DNA of 64,000 nt, taken from assembly GCA_017163975.1 (NCBI GenBank), contig JAFFSR010000301.1, positions 1,240,001-1,304,000 of the forward strand. The letters run 5' to 3'. Below the pieces are notes generated by a model. That model was not told the DNA's origin, made no database searches, and was given only the letters and a program-made list of their open reading frames with translations. This document shows, one piece after another, positions 20,151 through 32,034 of the stretch (position 1 is the first letter of the stretch; the number at the start of each line of letters is the position of its first letter). Source of the DNA: Anastatus disparis (Eukaryota; Arthropoda; Insecta; Hymenoptera; Eupelmidae). A program made the translations under genes and the position numbers.

Positions 20151-21780
20151 TTTAGAGATGGTAGAAAAAAGGTTTCAGTTTCCATCAAAGATATTTTGCC
20201 GATAAATCCAAAGAATTACGATAAACACAAAGAGCCTAAGTATTTCGGTTAATTGAACATCGTAAAATAAAAAATGATATCTGATTTAGTATTTTACAAT
20301 ATTTATTTGTTAAATTCACATTGAAAAAAAAGTTTTTATTTTTTTTTTTTCAATAAAAACATTATTAAAATTTAATTTATTTAATTTTGAGTTTAAATTT
20401 TCCAATTTTTTTGCATCATCCAAGTGTTTTATATATTCATAATATTTTTTCTCATATTTTAAGTAATCTAAAATGTATAATATTTTTATTTAATAATATG
20501 AATAATATGATATACACTTTGTTTATATAGTCGTAGACCTTTCTTTTCGCATGGTCAATTATATTTCGCGTTATCAAAATGCAAAAATCCACATAATTTA
20601 TTTATTGAAAATGCTCTAAACAAAGAAAATACTATTATAACATTGTTTGGAAAGAAATTTTCAAATACTTTAAATAATTCTAAACTAGACATAATAATTC
20701 ATTTATAATATCAAAAATTAAAATTAAAAATTTTAATGTTAAAAACATTAACCATAAATTATAGACATTTCATTATATGTAATAATTAAGGATAGATAGA
20801 TAGATAGATATTGATTTATTTTTTTCCTTTTCTCGTAAGTTAAATCTTTTCAATATAAAATTTTGTTTCCCTGGGCCTATTTTGTTTTTTCTACTCATAA
20901 CTTCTTTCCTCTTTTCGTTACCATTTTTCTCGATTATAACATTACCGCTTATCTATGTCTTATTTACTTTAACATATCTAAAGAAGTATCTGTTTTTCTG
21001 TTTTTAGCTATATATTCTGGATTCTGCTTTGTTTCTGTCCTTCCTGCTCCATGCTTTTGTGAGCCCGTGGTGCTACCGTTCTTTCTACTACCTTCCCCTC
21101 TTTTCTAGGAAATTATATTGTTTTCTATACTTTCTGAATCAAATCCATTGCTTTTTACTTTTACTATTTATGCTCTTTTATTAATTTTACTCTACATCAA
21201 ATCGTCTTTCCTTTCCACTTGACACTACTACTATGCATTTCATTTTCATTTTTCCTTCATTTGACTTCTTTTTTTATCGGAAAAAACCACACTTTTATAA
21301 CCTTTTTATTTAAAATTTGTTCGTTCCTTATAGTTTGCGTAGAATTTTCTTACTTTTATCCATTCCTCTCTGTTTCTTTTACTGCATTATATATATTTCT
21401 TTATTTAACACTTATTGCCACAATACTTTAACTTTCCTCACAAATTTTATACTTCCTATAACAAAAGCTCACAATGTCTGCCCGGTGTCTAGCTAACCTC
21501 TAAACATGAATTTCTTTTCGATATCTTTTTACTTATTCTTAACTATTATTTTTCCAACTTTTCTTTATTTTTCATTGTCCTCACACATTACAGATCTTAT
21601 TCCCACACTTTATTTTATTGTTTTCTTCATTTTTCCCCACTTTTACCTGCTTTAAAACGGAGCCACTCAAAACACGTTCGCTTGGTAGCGCGGCCACCAA
21701 CCAAGTTCCTTTATACTAAATTATATAGTTGATTTCATTCAAGTTGGCTCTCAATAATTTATCACTTTAATTTTATAATA
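20151..21780. other. No confident gene; strand-asymmetric pyrimidine-rich region
   Basis: 20151-20850 is AT-rich with a short GATA repeat at about 20793. From about 20860 to 21700 the plus strand is pyrimidine-rich. The minus strand reads as a purine-rich, stop-containing sequence with a basic segment (SRKNGSTTGSQKHGAGR). At about 21665-21715 a short GC-richer block resembles the 5' region of a LINE read on the minus strand. I cannot support a specific family. Confidence 0.35.
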
Positions 21781-22142
21781 TTGATTTTTTCATATTTTCA
21801 ATGGATTTTGATCTAACAAGAAGAATGTCAGGATATTGGGTGGCCGATTTTGTTCCAATTTCGAGAGATGATTTTGCGTGCAAAAACATGAAAAAAACAA
21901 GGTATTAGACTCTAAAGCTCAATATTCCCCTAGTGACAGGAGTAATGAAAATTGGAGCTGAAATTTCTCCTCATGACATTAATTAATAATAAATACTAAA
22001 ATTTAGTCCAATTTTAATTGTTCTATAATTTAGGAAAAAAAAATATTTTTATATGTTATAACTACCATTTAAAAAGGGTTCAAGGTCAGTTCTCATTTGA
22101 AAAAAGTTCTGAGCTTTTAGCTATAAATGCTAAAGAAGTATA
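21781..22142. other. Repeat-like flank, no gene
   Basis: The end of this stretch (TAGCTATAAATGCTAAAGAA, about 22118) together with 25716-25770 (TTTAGTAACTTTTATAGTGAT) resembles the inner part of the foldback at 56374-56976. The large foldback may therefore have inserted into a relative of that family. Confidence 0.45.
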
Positions 22143-22908
22143 CACTCCCCTCCACATGCTTTTGCGCACCCAGAGAAAAAATTGTAAGAGCTAAAACATT
22201 TTATTACTCAGCAACTAAAAGTCGTAACTCAAAAAATCCAACGGCGTCCGAAAGAGCAGGTGAAAACCTTTCGAAAATACTATTGTGAACTTTAAAAAAC
22301 TTAAAATTAAGTCGTTTGGAAAAATTAAAAAACAACTAAAAAAAACAAAAAATTGGTCTTTTTTTAATTTGCTGCAGATTTAGATCCAATAATCGTAGCT
22401 TAAAAAACAAACTGGGTTTAAAAGGGTATTTATTCAGCTTTAAAATAAGGGGTCAAGCATTTGTTTTTGTCATTTTTTACCAGAGCTACAGGATTTTTTG
22501 TTAAAAAACACGTTTTTTTTCAAATGCCAATATTTTGAAAAGTAAGCGAGATAGAAAAAAACTTAATCTTTTAAGGACGGGACTGGTCGATATATCGACC
22601 ACTTCGGTATCATATTATTTTGGAATTGTTTCGGGGGTAATAATATATGTTGAATACAGGAAACGTAGTGTTATCATTCTAAAAAGCATATTTGACCTTG
22701 AATAGTGATTTCAAGGTCAAATTTTTTATTCGGTATTTCGACCTGAAAATTGGTATACCAATTTATTTATTACTATTAGTTTCTTAGCAGATCAACACTT
22801 AGTTATTTTTTCTTGCAGAAGATTTTTTAATGATAATATTCTTATTATTTCATCATTCTCTTTATTTACTAAGTTGTCAAAAAATTACAAGCGATTACTT
22901 TTGATAAA

Positions 22909-24477
22909 ATGGCTGATATTGAAGCTTGGAGTAGTGGCGAGTCTGAACCTGAAATACAAGATTTGGAGAATGAGGAAATTCATGAAGTTGATTTGGTAGA
23001 AAATGATTATGATGAGACTCAAATTTTTGAAAACGCGTATTTTTATCCATCAATCAAAAATTTTCAAGGTACTTCTGAAATAAATCCTAACATCTCTATA
23101 TCGGGGAATAAACCAATCAATTACTTTGAATACTTTTTTGATTCCCCTCTGATTGAAAGAATTATAGATGAGACGAATCGCTATGGAAGTCAGAATCATG
23201 AAGATCGGCAATCCCATCAGAAAACTTGATATCCTCTTACAAAAGATGAATTTGAATGTTTTCTTGGCCTTTTAATTCTAATGGGCCACATTCGAAAAGG
23301 TGACTTGAAAGACTATTGGTCTAAAGATCCTCTGCTTCATACTCCAATTTTCGGTCAAATAATGTCTCGTGATAGGTTTCTTGCAATCTTACGCTATTTA
23401 CATTTTCATAATAATGAAGATACCTCGGAAATCGCTCACCATCCTTTAGTGAAAATAAAACCAATAATAGACTATCTACAAAGTAAATTCTCAGCAGCTC
23501 TTATTCCAGGCAAAAATTTGTGCATAGATGAAAGCCTAGTATTATGGAAAGGCAGGCTTCGATTCAAGCAGTATATTCCTTTGAAAAGAAATCGGTTTGG
23601 TATCAAACTTTTTGAATTAGTAGACTGTGAAACTGGATTCATTTTGGGCTTTGTTGTCTACACTGGCGCTGATACTGATTATCAGAAGTTTGATTTGGGT
23701 GTTACTGGGGATATTGTCGCTCATTTCTTACAACCTTATTTTTACAAGGGTCATGTCATATACATAGATAACTGGTATACATCTCCCATATTGGCAGAAT
23801 TTTTGCATGATCGCGATACAGGAATGTGTGGCACGGTAAAAAGAAATAGGAAAGGAATGCCAAAATTAGAAAATAAATTAGAGCGAGGTGAAGTTCAAGT
23901 TGCTCATAATAATTTGTGGATAGCAATCAGGTGGCAAGATAAGCGTAGTGTTTGCATGCTTACAACTGTGCATGAACCTGAGTTCTGTACCACTGGCAAA
24001 AAACACTATCAAACCAATGAGGATATTATAAAACCACGATGCATCCATGAATACAACCAAAATATGGGTGGTGTTGACAATGTAGATAGACAATTGTCTA
24101 TAACCGAAACAGTTAGAAAAACAATGAAGTGGTATCGCAAGTTATTTTTCCATCTTATTGATCTAAGTTTATCTAATGCTCATTCTTTATATAAAATGAA
24201 AAATGAAGGACCACTGCCCTTTCCTTCATTCCGATTATCGGTTGTTAGATCATTATTGAAATTGGATAATACTAATGATAGCATTTCTCGTCTTGTTAGC
24301 CCTCCTACTCGATTAGTTGGTCGTCATTTTCCAAGATTTGTTACAAGTCGAAGGTGTCATTTGTGTGCTTTACGTAAAATGACTAGTCGAACAAAATACA
24401 TGTGTTCTGATTGTGATATTCCTTTATGCGTAGCTTCATGTTTTGAAGAATATCACACAAAAAAGACATTATCATAA
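22909..24477 (+). pseudogene. piggyBac-family transposase with one nonsense codon
   Basis: One frame from ATG 22909 to 24477, about 522 codons, interrupted only by TGA at 23227-23229, where a Trp would fit. An acidic N-terminus is followed by the DDE/D-type core with the family's three aspartates visible in CIDESLVLWKGRL (about 23525), YIDNWYTSP (about 23765) and MGGVDNVDRQL (about 24065). The C-terminal cysteine-rich zinc domain is intact (CHLC, CSDCD, CVASCFEEYH). Length and domain order match full-length piggyBac transposases. With a single substitution it is nearly intact. Confidence 0.9.
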
Positions 24478-24493
24478 AGTTAAATATTTAGAG

Positions 24494-24652
24494 GTGAGAG
24501 GCAAGGGGACTCACGAAAATAAAGCACCCCAACGTGAGAGGCAAGGGGACTCACGGAAATAAAGCACCCCAACGTGAGAGGCAAGGGGACTCACGAAAAT
24601 AAAGCACCCCAACTGAGAGGCAAGGGGACTCACAAAAATAAAGCACCCCAAA
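24494..24652 (+). repeat. Four tandem 40-bp repeats after the transposase
   Basis: Units start at 24494, 24534, 24574 and 24614 (the last is one base shorter). Three units carry an inverted GTGAG...CTCAC pair, so each could form a small stem-loop; the fourth lacks its first G. They lie just 3' of the transposase stop. Confidence 0.85.
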
Positions 24653-25715
24653 GGGATCAAATTTTCGCCACATCCACGCTGTTGATTCTGGGTCATGCTG
24701 AGAGCGAAAACGAACACATTTCTTGTGATAAAAATGTATGTTATGCATATAAAAACGTAGAGATATCATTTTTGGACTAAAATAGTACAAGTAATGAAGT
24801 TGACCTTGAAATGCCATTTTCAAGGTCACGGATGTCTCTTGAACATTTTTTGATATTTTTTTCGTATTCAGCGCATCCAAATACGTCTAAAAGCAATCCT
24901 AACTCGCCAAATTAAATTTTTAACATTGGACTTTACATTCCAGACGGGACTGGTCGATATATCGACCACCAATTTTATCAGGCACTCCACGTGACATATT
25001 CTTTCATTTTATGCACAAATATTGTTTAAAAAAAAAAGTCGAATTTCAACGTCAAAATCCCCGTCCTTAAAAGGTTAAGAGAAAAAAAGTTACATTTTTA
25101 CGTATAGAAAACAAACTTGCAGTTTAAAATAGAATTCAAATAAAAAAAATTTTTTCGACTTTTAAATCTACTAAAAAATTATAAAAAATTTATAAAAAAA
25201 AAGTCGAAAAATTTTTTTTATTTGAATTCTATTTTAAACTGCAAGTTTGTTTTCTATACGTGAAAATGTAACTTTTTTTTCTCTAAAGTTTTTTTCTATC
25301 TCGCTTACTTTTCAAAATATTGGCATTTGAAAAAAAAACGTGTTTTTTAACAAAAAATCCTGTAGCTCTGGTAAAAAAATGACAAAAACAAATGCTTGAC
25401 CCCTCATTTTAAAGCTGAATAAATACGCTTTTAAACCCAGTTTGTTTTTTTAAGCTACGATTATTGGATCTAAATCTGCAGCAAATTAAAAAAAGACCAA
25501 TTTTTTTGCTTTTTTTTAGTTGTTTTTTAACTTTTCCAAACGACTTAAATTTAAGTTTTTTAAAGTTCACAATAGTATTTTCGAAAGCTTTTCACCTGCT
25601 CTTTCGAACGCCGTTGGATTTTTTGAGTTACGACTTTTAGCTGCTGAGTAATAAAATGTTTTAGCTCTTACAATTTTTTTCTCTGGGTGCGCAAAAGCAT
25701 GTGGAGGGGAGTGTA

Positions 25716-26970
25716 AGTGTTTGAAAATTTAGTAACTTTTATAGTGATATTTTTTTTAATGTCTGTAACTAAACTAATGTATAGGCAAAAATAAGCAAAA
25801 AAACGATTTTTTGGTTTTTGACGCTGTTTCAGCACTTTTAAAAATCTGAAAAAATGTTTACATACTTTTGGTGAATTTTGCGCTTACGAAAATATCGTCA
25901 GAAACTCTTTTGTAGGACTTCAAAAATTCTATATTTGAAAACAAAGAGTAATCTAGGTCAAAAATTGACGAAGATAGACGTAAAAGACTCGCAAAAATAA
26001 AAATTGCTTTTTTGAGGTTACGTTTAGATTTGAAGGGCTGAAAATTTGCACAAAGGTATACTTTTTCATACAGAATATGATGGCTATATCACTTTTTCTC
26101 TTTGCTTCCGGGACCAATTCACCTATCTTACCCGACTAGACCCTTTATTTCAGTTATTCATTGTAAATATGTATAAAAAAATTGATATAATAAAAATTAA
26201 TATTTGTACATATTATAAAGTATAATATTTATATGAAAAATATTTCAGTTATGATTTCGTGTAATGACAATGTTTCCTTTATGAATTCATTTAATGATGC
26301 CATCGAACAATCAATTTCATTTATATTCTCAGGATTTTGGACTTCTATATGAAGGATTTTATTTTCTGTGAATAATTAATAAGTAAATATTTTAACTAAA
26401 CGTAAGTTATTGTTGAAACTTCAAAAATATTACCGTTTTTCAAAATGCTACCAATAATTGACAATTTATGTCCTCTTTAAAATGTTAATTTTTCTTGACA
26501 TTGAAAAATAATTATATCTATTTTGAATTTGAAATTAGTCAAAACGCCATAAAATTTCATTGAATTATTTTTTTTAATATTAATAAATTCATTTTCTAAA
26601 TAACCTTTCAATTCTGAAATTGAATTTAAAAAAATTTAAAAGAATCATTGATAATATAAATAGAAATAAAATAATAAAATATTTTTGGAATATAATAAAA
26701 ATATAGTCATGAACTCACTAATTGTATGGTGAGATTCAGATAAATTTTCGAAACCAACTGTTGACATATTATCGATATTAATTTTTTAAATAAAAATCTA
26801 AATGTAGTAATCTTACTTAATTTTTTCGATTGCAATTCAAAATTGTAGTTACTAATATTATAATAAGACGGTTCTTTAACTGTCAGTATTTCCAATAAAA
26901 CAACCTATTTATAAAATATGCATATAATAAGCAACGTGAAATTCCTAAAATAAAAAGAGGGTTACGCGCT
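25716..26970. other. AT-rich sequence without recognised genes
   Basis: 25716-26130 looks like old repeat flank. 26150-26970 is very AT-rich. Short ORFs on the minus strand (for example 26707-26895) have no recognisable features. Confidence 0.45.
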
Positions 26971-26996
26971 TGCGCACGGGGGGGCTTGCCCCCTAG
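26965..26996 (+). mobile_element. Possible Helitron 3' terminus
   Basis: CGCGCTTGCGC and a second hairpin GGGGGC-TT-GCCCCC lead straight into CTAG followed by T. Hairpins before a terminal CTRR at an A/T junction are the Helitron 3' hallmark. The hairpin touches the end, closer than usual, and no 5' end was identified. Confidence 0.4.
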
Positions 26997-27427
26997 TATA
27001 TTTACACATACACACACATAAATATATGTGTGTGTATGAGTAGGCAATAAATCATCGATCTAATTATTTGACTATTTATATCAAACTAGTAAATTTGTAA
27101 AACGAAATACAATCCTTCAAGAATTGAAGTAATGTTTTAAGCAATGTCAACAAATGAAGAAAATAGTTATCATTTCATAAAAAGTATTATTTTGAATTTT
27201 GATCAGATTATTTTGTATTATTATTTCAGTGTTATTATTTCATTCTTTGTTTGTATATTAAATACAACATAAAATAAATTTTTCTTAAGTAAAATGTCAT
27301 TTTTAACCTTTATTCATTATTACGTTAACCTAATGACTTCATAATAATCATGAGCATAATTATGATCATCATTATGCTCATAACTATGTCTCTATAGTCC
27401 ACCTATCCTTTGTCATCCCTTCAATAT
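26997..27427. other. AT-rich spacer with short TG/CA repeat
   Basis: ACACATACACACACA followed by TATATGTGTGTGTATG at about 27003-27038 forms a small inverted repeat. Otherwise no gene. A CATTATGCTCAT/ATGAGCATAAT inverted motif lies near 27350. Confidence 0.5.
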
Positions 27428-27784
27428 AATTATGGTTATAATTGGGTCTTTGCATGAAAATTTTTTTTTGAATCCATTATATCCGTCATTTAGAAAAAGA
27501 AAAATAAAAGACACGTATTTTTTCTTATATCATTAAAATGAAAACTCAAAGAGATAGAAGCAGTTAAAATTGTGTGACGTCACGGTTGTTTTAGCAATCG
27601 TGACGTCATATACATTGGTGCTATATCTGTATATATCAAAATTGTATTAATTTCTACTGGCTATAACTTTTGCAATTCATCATATTTTAAAAAACAAAAA
27701 AATACGAGTCTTTTATTTTTTCGTATTCTACCTGACGGATATAATGCATTTTTTCATGCAAAGACCCAATTATAGCTATAGTTA
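27428..27784. repeat. Foldback element, about 357 bp, with central CRE pair
   Basis: Arms ATAATTGGGTCTTTGCATGA and its complement (27762-27774 region), extending inward through TCCGTCA/TGACGGA. The centre holds GTGACGTCACGG at 27574 and CGTGACGTCA at 27599, two TGACGTCA octamers in inverted arrangement. Non-coding. Confidence 0.75.
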
Positions 27785-28826
27785 TGGTCATAATTATGTC
27801 GCCAGGTGACAGGATTTATCAACATAATATGGGGCATAAAATGCTCATCTGGCATCAAATACGGCAAATGATGGCCATCTTCGGTCTAACCATTCTACCA
27901 GAGCACCTGCACAGATATAAAAATAATGCTCGCTCGAAAGATTTGGAATATATTTAAAAAATATGCATGTTATAATTAAAATATAGATTATTCAATTCTT
28001 TACTTACCGTACATTTAAGAATTGAATACTAATATATAAAACTGCAAAAAGATAGATATAATAATTAATGAATTATGTTTACTTTAATAAAGTCTACAGA
28101 ACAAGAAAATAATTTGCATTTCACATTGCCATTTTCTATTGGATGGTAAATAAAGAATTTTAGTTTTGTATCTTGTAACTGATACATCTAAGAAAACGGT
28201 ATAGACATATAATCGATTATTTTGTATTCAGCGTATAAGAAATTTAATTTAAATATTGGTTGATTATACAGTCGAGTAACTTTTATTGTAAAAATGCAAT
28301 AACAAATGTGATGAATAATCAGTACAAAGCGGATCGCGTCTTATCTCTTGGACTGTTAACATTATTCAATATGTAAAATTATTTAATAACTAAAAATCAA
28401 ATTAATTATTCTTCAAAGTGTTATTGTATCTTGAGATAGATTATGTTTAAATTATGAAAGAAATAAAGCAAAAATAATATTCCAAATCTTTTCAGTGAAA
28501 TAAACAAAGGATGTTTTAGTTACTAATCATAATTTTGAAGAAATTCAATGACATTCAATTTTTTTCTAATAAGAAAGGCCTGATCCATTCTGAATCTTGT
28601 AGGGAAAGAATTTTACATGTTGTTACCTGTCACTATGTGTTATTTGAAATATTAGCAGTATAATACAGCCTTGAACTATGAAATAAACATACATTTTTTT
28701 TAATTCAGCATTTAAGTATATTTTTCATGTGCTACGCTGGCACATGATTTGTTAAAAAAATCTCAAGGTTTGGTTTACTCAAAATCTTTCAGAAAATACT
28801 TTTTTATATATTTTAATATTTGTAAA
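27785..28826. other. AT-rich spacer, no gene seen
   Basis: No ORF with recognisable features and no clear repeat structure beyond AT-rich sequence. Confidence 0.45.
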
Positions 28827-29344
28827 GTATTGTAACGTTTGGCTTTTCTCGGTATACCTTGTAGACAACTCGTTGATGTCGGTGGCATCAGACTTTTACC
28901 TTTACCTAAGGGTTGATGCTGGAAGACAGTCGGTCGGTGGTTGGAATAAGCCAAAGTTCAGAACTCATAAACTAAATTGATTTTACTGAATTCAATAATA
29001 AAAATAAAAGTTAGTTTAATAATGAAAAATTAAAAAGAAATGCATAAAAATTTAATTGTAATTAATATTAAAGAAAAAAGGAATTTACTATTGCGTTTAA
29101 ATACTAATAAAATAAGCAAGCTTGAAATTAAGGTGGTAACGACGGGGCAGATTTACAGGGAAGGTTTAGCGGAACTAGTAAATAAGTATGAGTCGTGCAA
29201 TTTTATATTTTTCACAATAAATATTCTTTGCATTTATTGAATTGAACTTAAAGTTAATACAAGGTTAATGATCAGATAATAATCTTGGGAAAATATGGCC
29301 GGAACCGGCGGCGTGCAAAATATGAATAATCAAAATAATACTAA

Positions 29345-30018
29345 CAAGGAGAGTGCATTGTATTTGGGTCTTGGATTTTCTTCTAGCTTTGGGATCATTT
29401 TTCTTAAATGAAATCATGAAAAAAGCCGTGTCCATTCGGACCAAAGCTCGATTTTTTCCGACTTATGAGCAGTTTTGTCTGTTTTGTTGAAAAAATTGCA
29501 TCTGCTTTATAATTTTACAGTTTTTGAACTACTTATTTTAGAAGGTTTTTACTGATTGCATATTAAAGTTGAGATTAAAACCTTTCGATAACAAAAAAAC
29601 GTGTCCAAAAAGCTTAAGTTGTTAAAAAGTTATGGGTGAATAAAAATAGCGCAAATATTTAGCTCAAAAAATGCATAGAAAATAAATGCAACATTTTAGT
29701 CAGGAATTCATTTAAATTTTCATCCCTTCATAAGTTTTTAACAACTTGAGCTTTTTGGACACGTTTTTTTGTTATCGAAAGGTTTTAATCTCAACTTTAA
29801 TTTGCAATCAGTAAAAACCTTCTAGAATAAGTAGTTCGAAACCTGTAAAATTATAAAGCAGAAGCAATTTTTTCAACAATAATGACAAAACTGCTCACAA
29901 CTCGGAAAAAATCGAGCGTTCCACCGAAAGGACGCGGCTTTTCTCATGATTTTATGTAAGAAAAAAAAACCCAAAGCTAGAAGAAAATCCAAGACCCAAA
30001 TGCAATGCACTCTCCTTG
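29345..30018. mobile_element. Foldback element FB-B with TAA target duplication
   Basis: A 674-bp palindrome beginning CAAGGAGAGTGCATTG and ending CAATGCACTCTCCTTG, flanked by TAA at 29342-29344 and 30019-30021. Long arms (for example AACGTGTCCAAAAAGCTTAA and its inverse) meet near 29680. Its termini and target site match FB-A and FB-C. Non-coding. Confidence 0.85.
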
Positions 30019-30386
30019 TAAGATTAGATTATATCTTAAGGCGGGCGGTATTATTTGTACCGGTGACGCGGTTTAACAAAGTTATACTTTTTAATAATTC
30101 CGATCAATATCGATTACAAAATAGAGTGAAAGAAAAGTAGACTATTTACAGGTTTCGGTATTATCGACGGCAGTTACGGTCGGAATCTACTTCACCGGCG
30201 GTAGATGATACGAGTAGTGTCTCGATGATACCTGGTATAGACTAGAGGTACAGGTCAGTGTCGCAGGAAGACACGATATGTTATCTCCAAGCCTCAGGAC
30301 ATGGAGAGAATGAGCTAGCCGTTGAATCTCCATCGACTGGCGGAGGAACTACCTCGACCAAGAAGGTGGAGGTAAGCGATAGGAAT

Positions 30387-30551
30387 CTGTGTATAGGAAT
30401 TCCCCTTATACACAGCTGTTGGAAAGAGATGGAAACTTAGTCAAGCTAAGTCCAGGTAGGAACGGTCTGCAATGTGCATAGGAATCCCCCTTATATACAT
30501 TGAAGTAGGTAGGAGAGCTCTCACTATGTAAAGCGTAACTTCTCTACATAG
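30387..30551 (+). other. Three potential stem-loops in solo LTR copy 1
   Basis: Hairpin 1 (30387-30415) has stem CTGTGTATA/TATACACAG. Hairpin 2 (30470-30502) has CAATGT...ATA/TAT...ACATTG. Hairpin 3 (30524-30551) has CTATGTA/TACATAG. Loops 1 and 2 share GGAAT[TC]CCCCT. Equivalent hairpins with other stems lie at 56121-56258. Confidence 0.7.
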
Positions 30552-30700
30552 AGAAAGGGGAGAAGGTCCGTTTTAGCCAGCTGTCTTGACGATTTATATG
30601 CTCTGAAGCGCGCTATTCCCATTGCGGGAGTGACGCCTCGTAGCGGTTGAGCACAGAACCCGGTTTAAGCGTGATGCTTGAAATAGCATCGTCGCAGTAT

Positions 30701-31955
30701 ACAACTATTTCTATGAATGCTTGCGAAAGGACATCTGCAACCGATGAGTTCAAGTCAACATTAAAATAAGTAAATGTAGCTGAAAATCACATTTTTCATT
30801 ATTTTTAATTACATTTTAATTTTTTCCAAGGGATCACCCGGGATATCTACTTTGAAATTTGTAGGCCATATTTATACATATATTACCTGCTACGATGATT
30901 TTCTTGGACATAGAATCATGGTTCGAAACCTTGAAAAGTGATATTCTAATGTTTTAAATGACTTTATCTCAGCGAATGGCTAAATTAGCACTTTTGTATT
31001 AATTTTTTCTCAAAATTTAGAATATTTTAAGGTAGTTCTATTGGTCCAGTGGTTCTCATTGTGAAGTAATATGTTTCTTACAAATTCACACTATACGAAA
31101 GATAAATTGGTTGAGTTCTGTGTTTGCACAATAATTCAAAGACATGTTTGTGCGCAGATTCTGTAAGTATACAGAATGCGAATCGTAAGACAGCATGTTT
31201 ACGTGTAAATTAATACAGAGTAAGGACATTATTTTTATTTTTAAAGTACCATTGGGATTTCAAATGGACAGATAGTGGGGGAAATATAGCGTTAACGAAA
31301 GAACAGTTTTATTACTAAAATTCTGCACTCGTTGGTGCCATATTTCCTTCACTATTTGTCCAATTGAAATTTCGATTTCGATGGCGTCAAAAACAATATC
31401 AGAAACAATTATGAAAATTTTCCATTATTTTCGAATTCTATAACTAAATATCACAAAACACGCATTAATCAACGTATTATTGTTAGTATAACGTAGGTTA
31501 TAAGTTATTTTTCTTTAAAAGAATTATACATTTTGTTTCACAATATTAATGCTTCAATCAATCAACGAACAATTTTATTAATTCAAACAATCTTATGTAG
31601 ATTTATAGTCAATTATAATTTGCACTCTACCTTCAAGTGGAAGTATATTCAGCCATTATGACTCAAATTTCACTTGAACGATAGGTGTATTGTTATATTT
31701 TTGATCCGCTCGAATAAGTGCTTCAGCTGTGAGTGAAATAATCTATCGAATGCTAACAAGTAAAACAATTTCACTCTAAAGTTTCACTCAACAATCATAG
31801 AATCACTCGAACAGAATGAAAGTTAAATTATTTTACATTTGCTCAAACTTCAACTGAGAGATCCACTCTGAGAGTTTAAGAGTGCACACAAACAACCAAA
31901 CATCTAACAATAGTGATGTGAACTTTTTGTTGAATACTTTTTGAGATTATATTAA
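30701..31955. other. Non-coding spacer with a small hairpin
   Basis: An imperfect inverted repeat at about 31250-31380 (GGACAGATAGTGGGGGAAATAT and its diverged inverse) is probably a MITE. From 31640 to 31890 there are several scattered TTTCACTC-like words. No gene seen. Confidence 0.5.
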
Positions 31956-31961
31956 GCCGCT
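31956..31961. repeat. Left target-site duplication of P2 (GCCGCT)
   Basis: Identical to 49425-49430 on the other side of the element. Six bases is the usual Polinton duplication length. Confidence 0.9.
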
Positions 31962-32034
31962 AGTAGATAAGCTATAGGCATACTGGATCAGGTTCCTTCT
32001 GGATCACCCCCTCTCTCCTCAAAGTGATCCAGAA
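31962..32034 (+). repeat. Left terminal inverted repeat of P2
   Basis: 73 bp matching the inverse of 49352-49424 with two mismatches. A further inverted copy of its first 29-30 bases lies at 32077-32106, so the left end can itself fold into a hairpin of about 145 bp. Confidence 0.9.

Larger units (their letters stand above)
22575..25066 (+). mobile_element. piggyBac-like transposon with TTAA target sites
   Basis: Flanked by TTAA at 22571-22574 and 25067-25070. Ends are GGACGGGA and, inverted, GGACGGGG. The 18-bp palindrome TGGTCGATATATCGACCA lies near both ends (about 22584 and 24950) inside a longer direct repeat that starts ACGGGAC. Inserted in the left arm of the foldback at 22143-25713. 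Confidence 0.85.
22143..25713. mobile_element. Large foldback element interrupted by piggyBac
   Basis: Outer arms are inverted copies: CACTCCCCTCCACATGCTTT at 22143 and its complement ending 25713, extending about 500 bp inward to a centre near 25180. Flanking TA on both sides suggests TA target duplication. Without the piggyBac insert the foldback would be about 1.07 kb and is non-coding. Confidence 0.8.
28831..30696 (+). mobile_element. Solo LTR, copy 1, with 4-bp target duplication and nested foldback
   Basis: Begins TGTAACGTTTGGC and ends ATCGTCGCA, so it has TG...CA ends. It is flanked by GTAT at 28827-28830 and 30697-30700. The same sequence start, internal blocks and end occur at 55311-57006. 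Removing the foldback at 29345-30018 leaves an LTR of about 1.19 kb. No coding region belongs to it, so I interpret it as a solo LTR of an unidentified retrotransposon. Its 3' half holds three stem-loops at 30387-30551. Confidence 0.75.

Noticed and set aside
20863..21431. Hydrophobic ORFs on the plus strand
   Set aside because: Translation of a pyrimidine-rich stretch gives Phe/Leu/Ser runs; no start context or family resemblance.
24494..24652. CRISPR-like regular repeats
   Set aside because: The 40-bp units are contiguous with no distinct spacers, in a eukaryotic transposon 3' region.
24511..24880. ORFs on both strands across the piggyBac repeats
   Set aside because: By-products of the 40-bp tandem repeat.
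22571..25070. TTAA-flanked element as part of the foldback itself
   Set aside because: The foldback arms align with each other only after removing it, which shows a later insertion.
18786..27000. One autonomous Helitron from the helicase remnant to the 3' end at 26996
   Set aside because: The helicase reads leftward while the candidate terminus reads rightward, so they cannot be one element.
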